A stretch of DNA of 64,000 bases from NCBI GenBank assembly GCA_023630585.1, contig CM042544.1:11804256-11868255 (forward strand), read 5' to 3'. Origin of the DNA: Cranoglanis bouderius. Taxonomy: Eukaryota > Chordata > Actinopteri > Siluriformes > Cranoglanididae. Positions 38,034 through 49,679 of this stretch are shown here, piece after piece. A program made the translations under genes and the position numbers. Every line of letters begins with the position of its first letter. The stretch's first letter is position 1. A model generated the notes under the pieces. The model did no database searches. It worked only from the letters and a program-made list of their open reading frames with translations, and was not told the DNA's origin.

Positions 38034-38035
<2 letters not shown>
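36067..38035. other. Non-coding; repeat-poor parts
   Basis: (GT)n 36188-36224, CT run 36716-36733, (GT)n 37481-37520. 37030-37340 is repeat-poor. GGTTAGGTTTCGGGCTTAGG at 36269 is only loosely telomere-like. No exon recognised. Confidence 0.55.

Positions 38036-38118
<83 letters not shown>
38036..38118. repeat. (TA)n microsatellite
   Basis: About 40 TA units. Confidence 0.97.
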
Positions 38119-38119
<1 letters not shown>

Positions 38120-39244
38120 TTGGTTGGGGAATGCAGTCTTTCTTTGTATCTCTCACTAGTTATTGTTTTCAATCAGTTTAGTCCGCAGTGGTTTGGACAT
38201 GTAGTACCTGGAATGGATAAGCAGCACAGGGAAGTTGGACGTGTTTAAAATGAGCCTCACGCACATGCCTTAAGCCTCTTAAGTGCTTTGGCAATTCTTA
38301 TTCTATTGTTACGCCAGTGACGCCCATTAACAATTTGATTTGGATGAGAATTGGAAAGGGGGTGGGGGACAGGAAGAAAGATGGGGATGCAATCTCTCTC
38401 TCTCTCACTCTCTGTCTCTCCCTCGGTCTCCCGCAGACACGAGTGCAAACACACACAGTGAGGCAGGCCGTAATGAATGCAAGGGGCACAAATTAACTGG
38501 CATCTGAGCATGCAGCCAAATGGCAGTCGCCTCATGATGGGTGGACCTGGTCGTGTGAATTCAATTTGAGCTAATTTGGGGAGACAATGTGAATTGAAAT
38601 GTTGCGGGGAACACGTCCGTGGAAGGAGACGTATTCATTCTACGTGCACACACACATATACACACACGCTAGGATAATCCTCCATCACAGTAAGCCATTC
38701 TATTAAATATATGAACATTTTCAGTCTAAGCTGTATTTTTACTGTGTATGTGCAGTTACTGCTAGAAATATTTTTTTTTGCTGCTTTTCCCTGTTGGGAG
38801 AAAAGAACACAACAAATGAGCTCAATGGATGAATGTTATTATAATGGATGTCTAGGGGTAGTTGTTGGGGCAGTCAATAAATGTGTAAAGTAGGCAAAGA
38901 TATAAAATGAATAATGACAAAATGACAAAATAACAAGTGTCGCACTTTAAGCAATAAAAGTTTAACTATAATGGTTATGTTTTTTGGCATGCACTGAAAC
39001 CGAGGTGTTTCTGTGTTTAATTTGAGAGATTATATTTATAACATAGATCAGTTCAGAGATCAGTTCCATCTCTGAACGTGTGATCTATACAGATTTAAAG
39101 CTTAATTCGACAATTCTTTTCACTGTGAAAGTCATAAAACAACCTCCCTCCGTTTCAATTCAACTTCTCCTAAGCAGTTTTTTTTTTAAACCACAGGAAA
39201 ACATGGTAATGCTTGAGTATTCCTTTAACCGTTACTGCTTCATA
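38119..39244. other. Non-coding; repeat-poor at 38200-38620
   Basis: Mixed-composition DNA with a short CT run at 38394-38412. Candidate for conservation testing; no gene. Confidence 0.5.
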
Positions 39245-40064
39245 TACACAGATCAGCCATAACATTAAAACCACCTGCCTAATATTGAGTAGGTCCCTTT
39301 TGTGCTGCCAAATCATCTCTGACCCGTCAAAGTATGGACTCCTCAAGACCTATGAAGGTGTGCTGTGGTATCTGGCACCAAGATGTTAGCAGCAGATCCT
39401 TTAAGTCCTGAGGTTGTGAAGTTGCCTCCATGGATTGGACTTGGACAATCGGATTGAGATCTGGGGAATTTGAAGGCCAAGTCAGGTCAACTTTGAATTC
39501 ATTGTTATGTTCCTCAAACCATTCCTGAACAATTTTTGCAGTGTGGCAGGGCGCATTACCTTGCTCCATGGTCCAGTTCTGATGCTCACGTGCCCGTTGT
39601 AGGCATTTTTGGTGGTGGTCAGGGGTCAGCATGGGCAGTCTGCAGCTACGCAGCCCCATATGCAGCAAGCTGTGATGCACCGTGTGTTTTGACACCTTTC
39701 TTTCATAGCCAGCATTAACTTTTTTCAGCAATTTGTGCTACAGTAGCTTTTCTGTGGGATCAGACCAGACGGGCTAGCCTTCGCCTTCGCTAACCGCTGC
39801 ATACCGAGAACACCCCACAAGACCTGCTGTTTTGGAGATGCTCTGACTGAGTCGTCTAGCCATCACAATTTGGCTGTTTTTAAAGTCCCTCAGATCCTAA
39901 TGCTTGCCCATTTTTCCTGCTTCCAACACATCAACTTTGAGAACTGACTGTTCACTTGCTGCCTAATATATCCCACCCCTTGACAGGTGCCACTGTAATG
40001 TAATGACAATCAATATTATTCACGTCACCTGTCGGGGGTTTTAATGTTATGGCTGATCAGTGTA
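39245..40064 (-). mobile_element. Tc1/mariner element, 'ATCAGCC' family, deletion derivative (copy H)
   Basis: Both ends are present: GATCAGCCATAACATTAAAA at the left and its complement TTTTAATGTTATGGCTGATC at 40040-40059. The transposase is internally deleted: on the minus strand EHQNWTMEQ runs straight into GNAPCHTAK (junction near 39563), losing the first catalytic Asp. The same junction occurs at 6710. Confidence 0.93.
39327..39731 (-). pseudogene. Tc1 transposase, internally deleted but open
   Basis: A 134-residue frame: KVNAGYERKVSKHTVHHSLL (end of DNA-binding region), deletion junction TMEQ/GNAPCH, second catalytic Asp replaced (QDNA is now QGNA), SPDLNPI, then a deletion of the EHLWD block including the catalytic Glu. 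It cannot be a transposase; whether a peptide is made is unknown. Confidence 0.85.
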
Positions 40065-40320
40065 CATGTACATGCATGAGCCTGATTTGGCCTATACACA
40101 CTTTTATTCAATTCAGTTTTATTTTGTGTATAGCACTAAGAATAGATATTGTCATCAAGAAATCTGGATGTAGATTTCGGTCCCTAATGAAATACTTAGA
40201 GGCTACAGTGGCATGGAAAACTCCCTGAGACGACCTAAAGAAGTCTTGAGAAGAACCTATCCTCGTCATATCCTCCAGAGCAGCAGAAAGAACGTCACTG
40301 AAACTCCAAGCAGAGGCAGA
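40065..40320. repeat. Probable interspersed repeat
   Basis: TTCAATTCAGTTTTATTTTG, GTATAGCACTAAGAATAG and GAAAACTCCCTGAGACGACC recall a non-coding fish repeat also hinted at near 15498 and 57481. Identity not certain. Confidence 0.45.
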
Positions 40321-40390
40321 AGTTGAGCATCAGCATGAATCTGGCAGATCTGGAGGGCGAGAGGAGCCACAGCAATACATCACACAGCAG

Positions 40391-40394
40391 GATT

Positions 40395-40430
<36 letters not shown>

Positions 40431-40432
40431 GG
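40391..40432. repeat. (GA)n microsatellite
   Basis: About 20 GA units with a few interruptions. Confidence 0.95.
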
Positions 40433-40784
40433 AGAATACAGCTTATTAGGAATGCTCTTATCTTACATTGGTTTAAAAGGGTGTTCATTCAACACACAGA
40501 AGTCTGCATTCAGACAGTGTATTAGATTGTCTTTAGCTGTGCAGAGTCAAGTGCGAGACACATGCAGAACTATAAGGTTGATCAGATAGAGAGCAGTGTT
40601 GGCCTACCATTATTGAACCCTGAGTGAAAAGAGACGAGGGCCGTCTGACTGGCTTTCTGTCCGGCCAGCTGAATGAAGCTTATTGTCGTTTGCTCGGCCT
40701 CTGCTGCCTGCACAAAAATCACTGACATTTGGGTTTGCGCATCTGCAAACGCACACCCCCATGACAAACAATGTGCCCACACGC

Positions 40785-41110
40785 GATGAGCGCTTTATAA
40801 ATACGAGATGGAGCGACGACTCAGTGAAGCTTGACTCTGGGATTACCGGCTGGAAGAGTGTGAAGAGAGATTACAGCTGGAACGCACCTGAGGGAGGACA
40901 GAAGAACGGCTTGAGTGGAGGGAGACAACACAAGGAGACGACAGAAAGCGGAATAACAGTGGAATAACTTTCACCTGGCCTTACTGACTATACAGGACCT
41001 AAAAGGAATTGATTGGAAGCACGGCCTGAGCGGTTACCCAAGGGACGCTACAGCTCGGTGCCATCTATCATGGTGGTCTGCCCTCCATTTTATTACTGGC
41101 CCCTGATGAC
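40785..41110 (+). promoter_or_regulatory. Possible promoter and 5' UTR-like stretch upstream of cadm4
   Basis: TATAAATA at 40796-40803 sits in otherwise GC-balanced, repeat-poor DNA and is followed by about 300 bp of purine-rich, leader-like sequence with no repeats. It lies 1.2-1.5 kb upstream of the cadm4 start on the same strand. The only ATG frame within it that I examined (41070) stops after 20 codons. No initiator or transcript evidence can be seen, so this is a guess from composition and position. Other CADM promoters are, as far as I recall, CpG-rich rather than TATA-driven, which counts against it. Confidence 0.22.
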
Positions 41111-42156
41111 ACCACCTTATATCAGATAGGAGTGTGTGCACGCCTCACCTACACACTCGGCCCTTGAAGCAGGGGGATATTAGTCCTGCAACTGTCAGAC
41201 CGCCGTTGCTCTCTGTCCTGTGTGTGTGAGTGTGTGTGTGTGTGTGTGTATGAGTATGTGTATTAGAGAGGGAGACAGATAGCAGGTGTTTGTGTGTGTT
41301 CAGGCCATGCGCAGCAGAGCGAGGCGTGCTCTTAGTAGTCGAGACATATCGCACCCATTCAGCTTCAGCAAGGTGTTACAGAAATTTTCCCCCCCAGCAC
41401 TGGCTTTTAATCTTTGACATCCTACGTGTGTCAGATTTTATTCCTGATTTCGTTGAGTTTAAAATGTTCATTTTAAAATTGACCTGAACTTTGAGATGGG
41501 CGATTAGTAAAAGAAACAAACTGCAGGATTGCTTGGTGAGAGTCAGATAAGGTGCTGATGCTGGTCATTTTCTCCACAAAGCCTAGCTGGGTGTATTTGT
41601 CTCCCCCCACCTCCAGTTTTGAAGCTTACCTGTTCTTCCTTTGTGAGTTGCTTCACCCAGCTGGAACCCTGCATTGATCTGTGTTGATGTTTGTCACCAC
41701 ACTCAAGCTGTGTTGTGGAAATAAGTCTGGCATTTACCAAGAGGGGTGCAGCTAGAGTCGAACCCAAGCAGGAGAACCGAAGTGAACTCCTAACAGCGGA
41801 AACTGATAACAGGAAAACAAGCAGCGACTCCTGATTGTGCATGCGTGTGTCGATCATTATCGAAGTGCACAACTAATTAACCCACACTCAGGTTGTTAAT
41901 AGCAGGCTCGCTTAAGAGTGCAAGTAAAATTATGCAGCCTTGAAGTTGTTTTTTTCTGTCCTCGAATGAGAAAATTGGAGGACTTTAATTTGCGGATTTC
42001 AGTTCTAGCTCCTGCCGGAGTGTGTGAGTGAGGTGATGAGAGTTTGAACAGCCGGGTGAAGTGTTTTAATTAGCTGAAACCTGCTGTGCTGCTGTTGTAG
42101 TGGTATCTAGTGGTTGCAGTTTAGCTGAGACTCGGCTGGGTGACAAAGCAAAGTGT
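41111..42156. other. Non-coding, upstream of cadm4
   Basis: (TG)n at 41219-41248; otherwise unique. Likely to include cadm4 upstream sequence, but no promoter motif stands out. Confidence 0.5.

Positions 42157-42211
<55 letters not shown>
42157..42211 (+). repeat. (GT)n microsatellite 53 bp upstream of the cadm4 ATG
   Basis: About 27 uninterrupted GT units, in the putative 5' UTR or proximal promoter of cadm4. GT/CA runs of this length are polymorphic in fish and can form Z-DNA, so length could affect expression (inference). Confidence 0.95.
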
Positions 42212-42212
<1 letters not shown>

Positions 42213-42264
42213 CTGGCCAAAGCCACAGAAGCCTCATTGACCAGCCTACGACAGTCAATAAACA

Positions 42265-42349
42265 ATGAGAGCAGGCCAGCGATCTCGCCTCTTCTCTCGC
42301 TCCCTCACTGTCCTGCTCATTCAGTCGGTCATTCTGCTCTCCCTCTGCT
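42265..42349 (+). CDS. cadm4: cadm4 exon 1, coding part: signal peptide
   Basis: Candidate first coding exon of cell adhesion molecule 4. It encodes 28 residues plus the first base of a split codon: a basic, Ser/Arg-rich start, then a hydrophobic core (LTVLLIQSVILLSL) and Cys, as expected of a cleaved ER signal peptide on a type I membrane protein. The ATG has A at -3. The exon ends at a consensus donor, GT at 42350 followed by AAGT. The donor is phase 1, and its single T joins the CA at the start of exon 2 to give TCA (Ser), so the frame runs into the mature N-terminus RSQEVQAENV. The phase fit, donor and leader character support the call. Leader sequences are poorly conserved, so similarity alone cannot confirm it, and no transcript is available. 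A (GT)n run lies 53 bp before the ATG, in what would be 5' UTR or proximal promoter. The 5' end of the exon is not determined. Confidence 0.75.
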
Positions 42350-42970
42350 GTAAGTCTTTCTCTCTTTCTCTTACAGTCTATTCTTTCTGTTCAGTCTTTC
42401 TCCCCATCCTGTCTTTCAAGCCAAACTGTACTTGCAACATGCTATCTCTCTTAAAATGCCTTGTTTTGAACACTTTCTTTCTGTCTCTCCTGGTGAATTT
42501 TTTCTCTCTCTCTCTCTCAGCCCTCATGCTCTCACCATCACGCCCGACCTTCCAGCCTCTTCCTCGTTTTATATCCAGGCATTTTATTATGGAGGAAACA
42601 TAATTTGTGGACAGGAGCGCATAAGCGCTGAGAGGGTACAGAGTCAGCTTCCAGATTTACGATTGCAGTGCATCAAGCAATTTCAACATCTCTCTGTAGA
42701 TTGCACTCCAGATCACATGTGGCTTTGAATATGAAAATATATAGAAATGAGATCAGCTCTGAGTGGCTGCAATTTGAAGACCATAGACTGGGAATGTTGA
42801 CGTTTGTCGAGATCATATAGAAAAGTCTTCAACTAAAACGCGTCTATCTAATGCATTTTCACAACTTTTTTTTTTTTTTTTTTTAGCCAGCTAGCTACCA
42901 TTAGCTGATTTGCTAATATTTATATCTTTATAGGTAACACTACCAAGCTAAATGACATGAATGAATGAGA

Positions 42971-44457
42971 TACAGCGCCCTCCACTAATATTGGCGCCCT
43001 TAGTAAATATGAGCAAAGAAGGCTGTGAAAAATTGTCTTCATTGTTTAACCTTTTGATATTTTGTTAAAAAAAGAAAATCACAAAAATAGTCTACTCTCA
43101 TGGATATCAAACAATTGCAAACACAACACAGGTTTATCAAAAAAAAAAATCTTTGTTAAATATATGTGTGCAACAATTATTGCTACCCCTATGAATTAAT
43201 ATGAGAAAAATATATTTGAAGTATATTCCCATTGATATTTTTTTAGTACACCTGGGTGACTAGGAACAGGAAATTGTTCAACCATGACTTCCTGTTTCAC
43301 AGGGGTATAAATATGAGGTAACACATAGGCCAAATTCCCTTAGTCATTCATAACAATGGGTAAGACTAGGGAATATAGCTGTGATGTGCAGCAAAAGGTT
43401 GTTGAGCTTCACAAAATGGCAAGTGGCTATAGGAAAATAGCACAAGCATTGAAAATGCCCATTTACTTCATCAGGGCAATAATTAAGAAGTTCCAGTCAA
43501 CTGGAAATGTGTCTATATTGTCTCAATGCACTGTGAAGAGGATGGTTCAAGTGGCCAAAAACTCTCCAAGGATCACAGCTGGGAAATTGCAGAAGTTAGT
43601 TGCGTCTTGGGGTCAGAAAGTCTCCAAAGCTACAATCCGAAGTCACCTACATCACCACAAGTTTTTTGGAAGGGTTTCAAGAGAAAAGCCTCTACTCTCA
43701 TCCAAAAACAAACTCAAACGTCTTCAGTTTGCCAGACACTACTGGAACTTCAAAAGGGATCGGGTTCTATGGTCAGATGAAACCAAAATTGAGCTTTTTG
43801 TCAATAAACACCAGAGGTGGTTTTGGTGCACACAGAGAGGTAGCCATATGGAAAAGTACCTCATGCCCACGGTTAAATATGGTGGTGGCTCTTTAATGTT
43901 TTTCTGCCAGAGGACCTGGACATTTTCTTAGGATACATGGCATCATGGACTCTATCAAATATCAACAGATATTAAATGAAAACCTGACTGCCTCTGCCAG
44001 AAAGCTTAAAATGGGCCATAGTTGGATCTTCCAGCAGGACAATGACCCAAAACATACATCAAGATCAACACAAAATCAAGGTCCTGCCCTGGCCATCCCA
44101 GGGTGAACTGAAGAGGAGAGTCTGTATGGAGGAATATTCTCAGATCCCTTGCCATGTTTTCTCAACCTCATCAGGCATTATAGGAGAAGACTCAGAGCTG
44201 TTATCTTGGCAAAGGGAGGCAGCACAAAGTATTGACTAAAAGGGTGCCAATAATTGTTGCACACCAATATTTAACCATTTTTTATTTATTTATTTTTTTT
44301 TAAACCTGTGTTTTGTTTGCAATAGTTTGATATCCATGAGAGTATTTTTGTGAATATTTTGAACAAAAGATCAAAAGGTTAAACTATGAAGACAAATTTT
44401 CACAGCCTTCTTTACTCATATTTACCAAGGGTGCCAATATTAGTGGAGGGCTCTGTA
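42971..44457 (+). mobile_element. Tc1/mariner element with long inverted repeats, in cadm4 intron 1
   Basis: Tips TACAGCGCCCTCCACTAATA (42971) and the complement ending AGTGGAGGGCTCTGTA (44457). The arms match over about 200 bp (42971-43185; 44240-44457). Inside is a broken transposase (43356-44235). Inserted about 600 bp after exon 1, in the same orientation as the gene. Confidence 0.95.
43356..44235 (+). pseudogene. Tc1 transposase, catalytic Glu deleted
   Basis: MGKTREYSCDVQQKVVELHK (helix-turn-helix) and SGYRKIAQALK lead to LWSDETKIELF (first Asp) and KYGGGSLMF, where the frame breaks (stop near 43931). Further on, QQDNDPKHTS (second Asp; near 44034) and LPWPSQ are followed directly by GELKRRVCMEEYSQIPC; the block that should hold NPIENLW with the catalytic Glu is missing. 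Inactive. Confidence 0.9.
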
Positions 44458-46901
44458 GATAGGAATATCAGAGAGGATGATAATGGAGTCATTTCATATA
44501 TGTTGACACAGCTAAACTAGCTAACCCATGCTAATCTGGCAGGATTTCTAATCTTCATGACTAATGCCAACTGGCTAGCTAACGTTGCTAGCTAAAAATC
44601 CTCTCAGAAATCCAGTCAGATTGTCTTATTTTCGTTAGCCAGTTAGCGGAATGTGATTTTTAAATCTTCTCAGAAATCCTGTCATGTTTTTTTCTAGTTA
44701 GCCAGGTAGCGATAGCAATGAAGATGATGACTATGAGGAATGTCCTATGGTCCTATGAGGACCTAGCTGATTTCGGGGAAGTCACATTAACAAAACTCCT
44801 AAACGTTTGACTAGCCGGCTAGCTAGCAGGAGTGAAGCATACAAGAGGAAGAAAAGAGAGGGACATACTGTAGATTGTGAGGTAAAAGGATACGCTGCAG
44901 GCTTGGATTGAGCTGGGGAAAGGGGGATGATTGTTGCGCAATGAGAAAAAAAAAGAGACCGAGTGAGACCCAGAACAGAGCATGGCAGGAGTAGATATAA
45001 CAGCAGCTCTGTGAGTTGACCTCTGAAGTAGCGAGGAAGAGTTTTACGCTCAGTACTGTGGCTAAAAGTGCTGACCTAAGAGCATCTCGGCTCATGTTTA
45101 CGGCGCTAATCTTACAGCATCTGAAAGGCAAACAGAGGTCGATCAGCACTATTACTCAGATGCGCGATAAATGCGAGCCCGAGAGAGGCCTGAGCGTTCA
45201 AGGCAAACATCTGTTCAAGGAGTAATTTGTACTGCGCACCTATTGTTTATTTCCCAGAGTGTTTGAGCCTGTTACTTAGCAAGGACATGGTTGCTGCCTC
45301 TCTTAGGATCAGCGCAGCATGAGATAGAGGATGCATTGCCTTGTTCTTTTTATTAATGTCTCTTGCTACCACTATTTTTTTTTTCTTCCAGCTTTGAATA
45401 CTCATTGTCTCAGCAGTGCTGGGTCTCTGTGCCAGCTGGAGGGAAGCTGTATGTATATTCTGAATGTCTGGATACAAAAGATCATTCTGAGGACAAGAGG
45501 GAGGGGGGAGGGGTGGACTGGTTTGGGGGAGTCTTTAGCCTTGGCAGCTTGAGTGCTATAAAATTCTTGCCAGTAAAGCATTTTTGCCATTGAATCTGAC
45601 GAGATGGTAACGGGGATAGAAGCCAGGTCAGTGTGTGTGTGAGTGTGTGTTTCACAGCTGGCGCCCTGGGAATACCAGAAGTATTGTAATATCCCTGCAA
45701 ATTTACCCATAAGCCCTTTCCTGTGATGCCCAGACACGTACATCCAAGAGTCCAACAAGCATCCAAACCCACGGCATGAACAGAACAGCGAAGCAAAAGG
45801 TCTGCGAGAGGAAGAATAAATCTAATAACCGGACTGAGAGAGTGGAAAGAGAGAGAGAGAGAGAGCGAAAGACGGGCAATCCTAGTAATGGAGAGAGAAC
45901 GCGGGATGAAATGAAGCGTTTGGAGGTGAGTGAGCTTCAGGGAGCGATATGGTTGAAATATGGCAGTGGGATAGGGGGACGTTAAAGAACATGAAGGTCA
46001 CAGAAAGTGACAGAGTGAAAGAAAGACACACCGAGAGAGAGAGAGAGAGTAGGGGGAAAGATAAGAAGCCCAGCCGAACAGACTGCGAGCAAATGTAGTG
46101 ATGGAAGTGTGGAAATGAGAGCATAAGCAGCATAAATAGAAGATCAAACGCAGGAGGAAGGAGCGTTTGCCACTGCAGGACACCCGCAGAGTGAGGACGG
46201 GAGAAATTGAGGCAAGCACAAGGAGAAAGGGAAGGAAGGAAATGAGAAAAGAAATGAGCATCAACTGCTGATGTATAATTACAGCAGTGGGGACTAGAGA
46301 AAGATGTTCTGTGCTTTTTCTCCTCATCATATTGACTTCACTGTCTCTTTCATTCTGCCTTCTCTCTCTCTCTCTCTCTCTCTCTGTTTCTCTTTATGTC
46401 TCTGTCTCGCAGACAAAATCCGGCTGATTATACTCTAAGCCTGAGCTGCAGAACAAATCACAATATGGAGCTGGAACCAAACAGAAGCCTTTGTTGGAGA
46501 GATGGAATAAGCTAGGAAAGAGAGAAACAGATGCAATAATGCAAAAGTGAATATATATAGGGACAGGGGAACTGACTAAAAGGAGAAAAAGAGTGAGATC
46601 AAGAAAGGCCGCTGTAGGAAAGAAGGACGCAGGAGGGAGGAGAGAGGAAAAAAATGAGGGATTAGGCTACAGGAGGAGGTTTTGGTGGGGATTGAGTGTG
46701 TAGGTGTGAAAGAGACAGAGAATAAGATTAGACCAGAAAAGCATGCAGTGGGAGAGCGAATTATGAGGTTCAAAGCCAAGAATAGGATAGATAGAGAGAA
46801 ATGGGGACAGGAAAAGGAAATAAAGGAAAGATTGGAGGAATGACAGAGAGGTAATGAAGAGAAGAGAGTTATAAAGGATTATGTAGTATTTATAGCCATG
46901 G

Positions 46902-46936
<35 letters not shown>

Positions 46937-47092
46937 TGTATTCGACCGGCATCGCGTGCGAATCCTCAGAGAGACGCGAGTTTTAATTTTGGCTCAGCGA
47001 GACTGTGAGATAGAGATAGATGAAGAGGAAGAATCTGTCATCTCCAGCAACACATATCCCCACAGAGTTTACTGATTATGTGGAGCTAATGA

Positions 47093-47135
<43 letters not shown>

Positions 47136-47524
47136 GTAGAAAACCCACTGATTATTAGGACTTCATTTTCAAAGGCATACATGCCAAACACACACACACA
47201 CACACACACTCAAGTACTCAACACATTACACTTCAGGTGGTCTGAACAGATGTGTCTGTAATCATTGAAAATTGGAGAGAGGGAAAGAAGAATGTGATAA
47301 GAAGACGAGGGATGAAAGGGTCAATTAATACAAAGTGGCTATCGCGCTTTCACCAGATGGGAGAATAAAACCGAGGATGAGTTCTGAGAGAATGAATAGA
47401 TGAGGGAATAATTGTCCTGCATCCCTAAAGCTGATGCACCTTTTTTTTTTCAAGTCAGGTTTGTGTCTCAAGATATGGGTGATTCCACAATTTGTGTCCC
47501 ACTGATATTGTCTTCCCAAATATG
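44458..47524. other. Intron 1 non-coding, purine-rich in parts
   Basis: 45780-46260 and 46500-46860 are strongly purine-rich on the plus strand. (CT)n 46356-46385, T-run 46905-46932, (CA)n 47098-47131 and 47190-47208. No alternative exon recognised. Confidence 0.6.
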
Positions 47525-48626
47525 TACACCGATCAGATGTAACATTAAAACCATCTGCCTAATACTGTGTAGGTCCCTCTTGTGCCATCAAAACAGCTCT
47601 TACCCCTCAAGGCATGGACTCCACAAGACCTCTGAAGGTGTGCTGTGGTACCTGGCACCAATACATTAGCAACAGATCCTTTACGTCCTATAAGTTGTGA
47701 GGTGGGGTCTCCATGGATTGGACTTTGTCCAGGACGTCCCACAGATGCTCGATCGGATTGAGATCTGGGGAATTTGGAGGCCAAGTCAACACCTTGAACT
47801 CTTTGTCATGTGCCTCAAACCATTCCTGAACAATTTTTGCAGTGTGACAGGACGCATTATCTTGCTGAAAGAGGCCACTGCTATTAAGGAACACCGTTGC
47901 CATGAAATGTGTACTTGGTTTGCAACAGTGTTTAGGTAGGTGGTACGTGTCAAAGTAACATCCACATGAATACCAGGACCCAAAGCTTCCCAGCAGAACA
48001 TTGCGCAGAGCATCACACTGCCTCTGCCGGCTTGCCTTCTTCCCATAGTGCACTCTGGTGCCATCTATTCAATCCTGGTGCCATCTCTTGTAAACGACGC
48101 ACACGCACCAGGCTGTCCACATGATGTAAAAGAAAATGTGATTCATCAGACCAGGCAACCGGTCTGCAGCTACGCAGCCCCATATGCAGCAACCTGTGAT
48201 GCACTGTGTCTTCTGAAATCTTTCTATCATAGCCAGCATTAACTTTTTCAGCAATTTGTACTACAGTAGCGTTTCTGTGGGATCAGACCAGACAGGCTAG
48301 CCTTCGCTCCCCACACACATCAGTGAGCCCATGACCCTGTCGCCAGTTCACTGGTTGTCCTTCCTTGGACCACTTTTGGTAGGTACTAACCACTGCATAC
48401 CGGGAACATCCCACAAGACCTGCTGTTTTGGAGATGCTCTGACCCAGTCATCTAGCCATCACAATTTGGCCCTTGTCAAAGTCGCTCAGATCCTTACACT
48501 TGCCCATTTTTCCTGCTCAGAGAACTGACTTGCTGCCTAATATATTGACAGGTGCCACAGTAATGAGATAATCAGTGTTGTTCACGTCACCTGTCAGTGG
48601 TTTTAATGTTATGGCTGATTGGTGTA
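47525..48626 (-). mobile_element. Tc1/mariner element, 'ATCAGCC' family, copy I, in cadm4 intron 1
   Basis: Ends TACACCGATCAGATGTAACA (47525) and GGTTTTAATGTTATGGCTGA...GGTGTA (to 48626). This copy keeps the middle that copies B and H lost: minus-strand VAWSDESHFLLHHVD (first Asp, near 48150), RQAGRGSVML, SGLFQQDNASCHTAK (second Asp) and [12 protein letters not shown] (Glu). Frameshifts and a small deletion (RSCRP joined to VAWSD) break it. Confidence 0.92.
47560..48525 (-). pseudogene. Tc1 transposase, most complete of its family here
   Basis: All three DD34E residues can be found but in at least three frames: 48013-48204 (Asp 1), 47688-48053 (GLFQQDNASCH and [12 protein letters not shown], Asp 2 and Glu), 47545-47784 (C-terminal part). 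The start region (complement CTTGCCCAT) is near 48500. Confidence 0.85.
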
Positions 48627-49466
48627 AGTAAAGTTAAAAAGACATTTTAAACATGGGTACAAAATCGACAGCACTTTGAAATATAATCATTAAATACTTA
48701 AAAAAATACTTTATCTTATACTTGAAACATCCTTATCCATGAGTCATCCATTGGAGGTTATGAAAAATGTACAGTTCAGTGTCCCACAGCATTCACTTGA
48801 TCCTCAAGTGATCCTCAAGTGATCCTCAAGTGAAACGCTTCCTCAAGTAACATCGAAACGATATTGACTCATGAGATCAGTTTGAAAGTTGAATTATTAC
48901 TTTAAAATAATTAAAAAATAAATCATTAGAACGTCCTTAACCCGAATGCCAACAGCACGAATGCTTTACATTTTGTACATTTGCTAATTCTACGCTAAAA
49001 GCTCGACACTGTTCCTCATTTAAGAGCAAAATACTGCTAAAGAAACCTAAAAATTAGATGCCGTTGCCTGAGAGGGGTGCACATGCGAAGGCATACTTTC
49101 TTAGATGTGAAGTTGAAAAATATTATGGTTTAAGGGTATGGCTACAGGAACTGATTGACACAGAAATCGTGGAATTATCCGTATAGTGAAAAAGAGAAGA
49201 CACATAAGTTCATCTTCTCAACGGTTGTTATCCAAAAGGTACTAAATAGTATGAGTAACAAGTATGCTAGCTATGGTACCCTATGCTACAGTGTTATTTT
49301 GGCATAGTACAGTAGTATTTGTTTTTGGTTGACGCTAGCTATGTGTTCGAGGTCGTCGTCTTGTGTCTTCTTTAGAATATTATTTTAAAGAACACCATAC
49401 TTAATGTTCAACTCAACTTTTAACAGTGTTTCTTGAAACTTATGGAACATTTAGTTGGAAATATAG

Positions 49467-49468
<2 letters not shown>
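48627..49468. other. Intron 1 non-coding
   Basis: Contains a small tandem array of ATCCTCAAGTG (three copies, about 48800-48832). Otherwise unique AT-rich DNA. Confidence 0.6.
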
Positions 49469-49503
<35 letters not shown>

Positions 49504-49506
49504 ACG
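49469..49506. repeat. (GT)n microsatellite
   Basis: About 16 GT units followed by GCGCACGCAC. Confidence 0.95.
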
Positions 49507-49679
49507 CACCGTGTGGTGGGCGATGTGTGTCCCTGATCGTGCAGAGGCTGTAACTCAGCCCTCTAATCCTTTCCTGGCTACTGATAGTATGGATTTACTG
49601 TACTCTGTACCTGGCATTCTCCCAGCTCCCTAAATCCTATTTGCCTACATCACCCATAATTCACCGTTGCTTTTCACAG

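Noticed and set aside
41070..41130. ATG frame near the possible promoter
   Set aside because: Stops after 20 codons with no donor before the stop; at most an upstream short frame.
42432..42728. Frames just after the exon 1 donor (42265-42603, 42432-42728)
   Set aside because: Read-through into intron 1 past a consensus GTAAGT; no Ig sequence follows, whereas exon 2 joins in phase.
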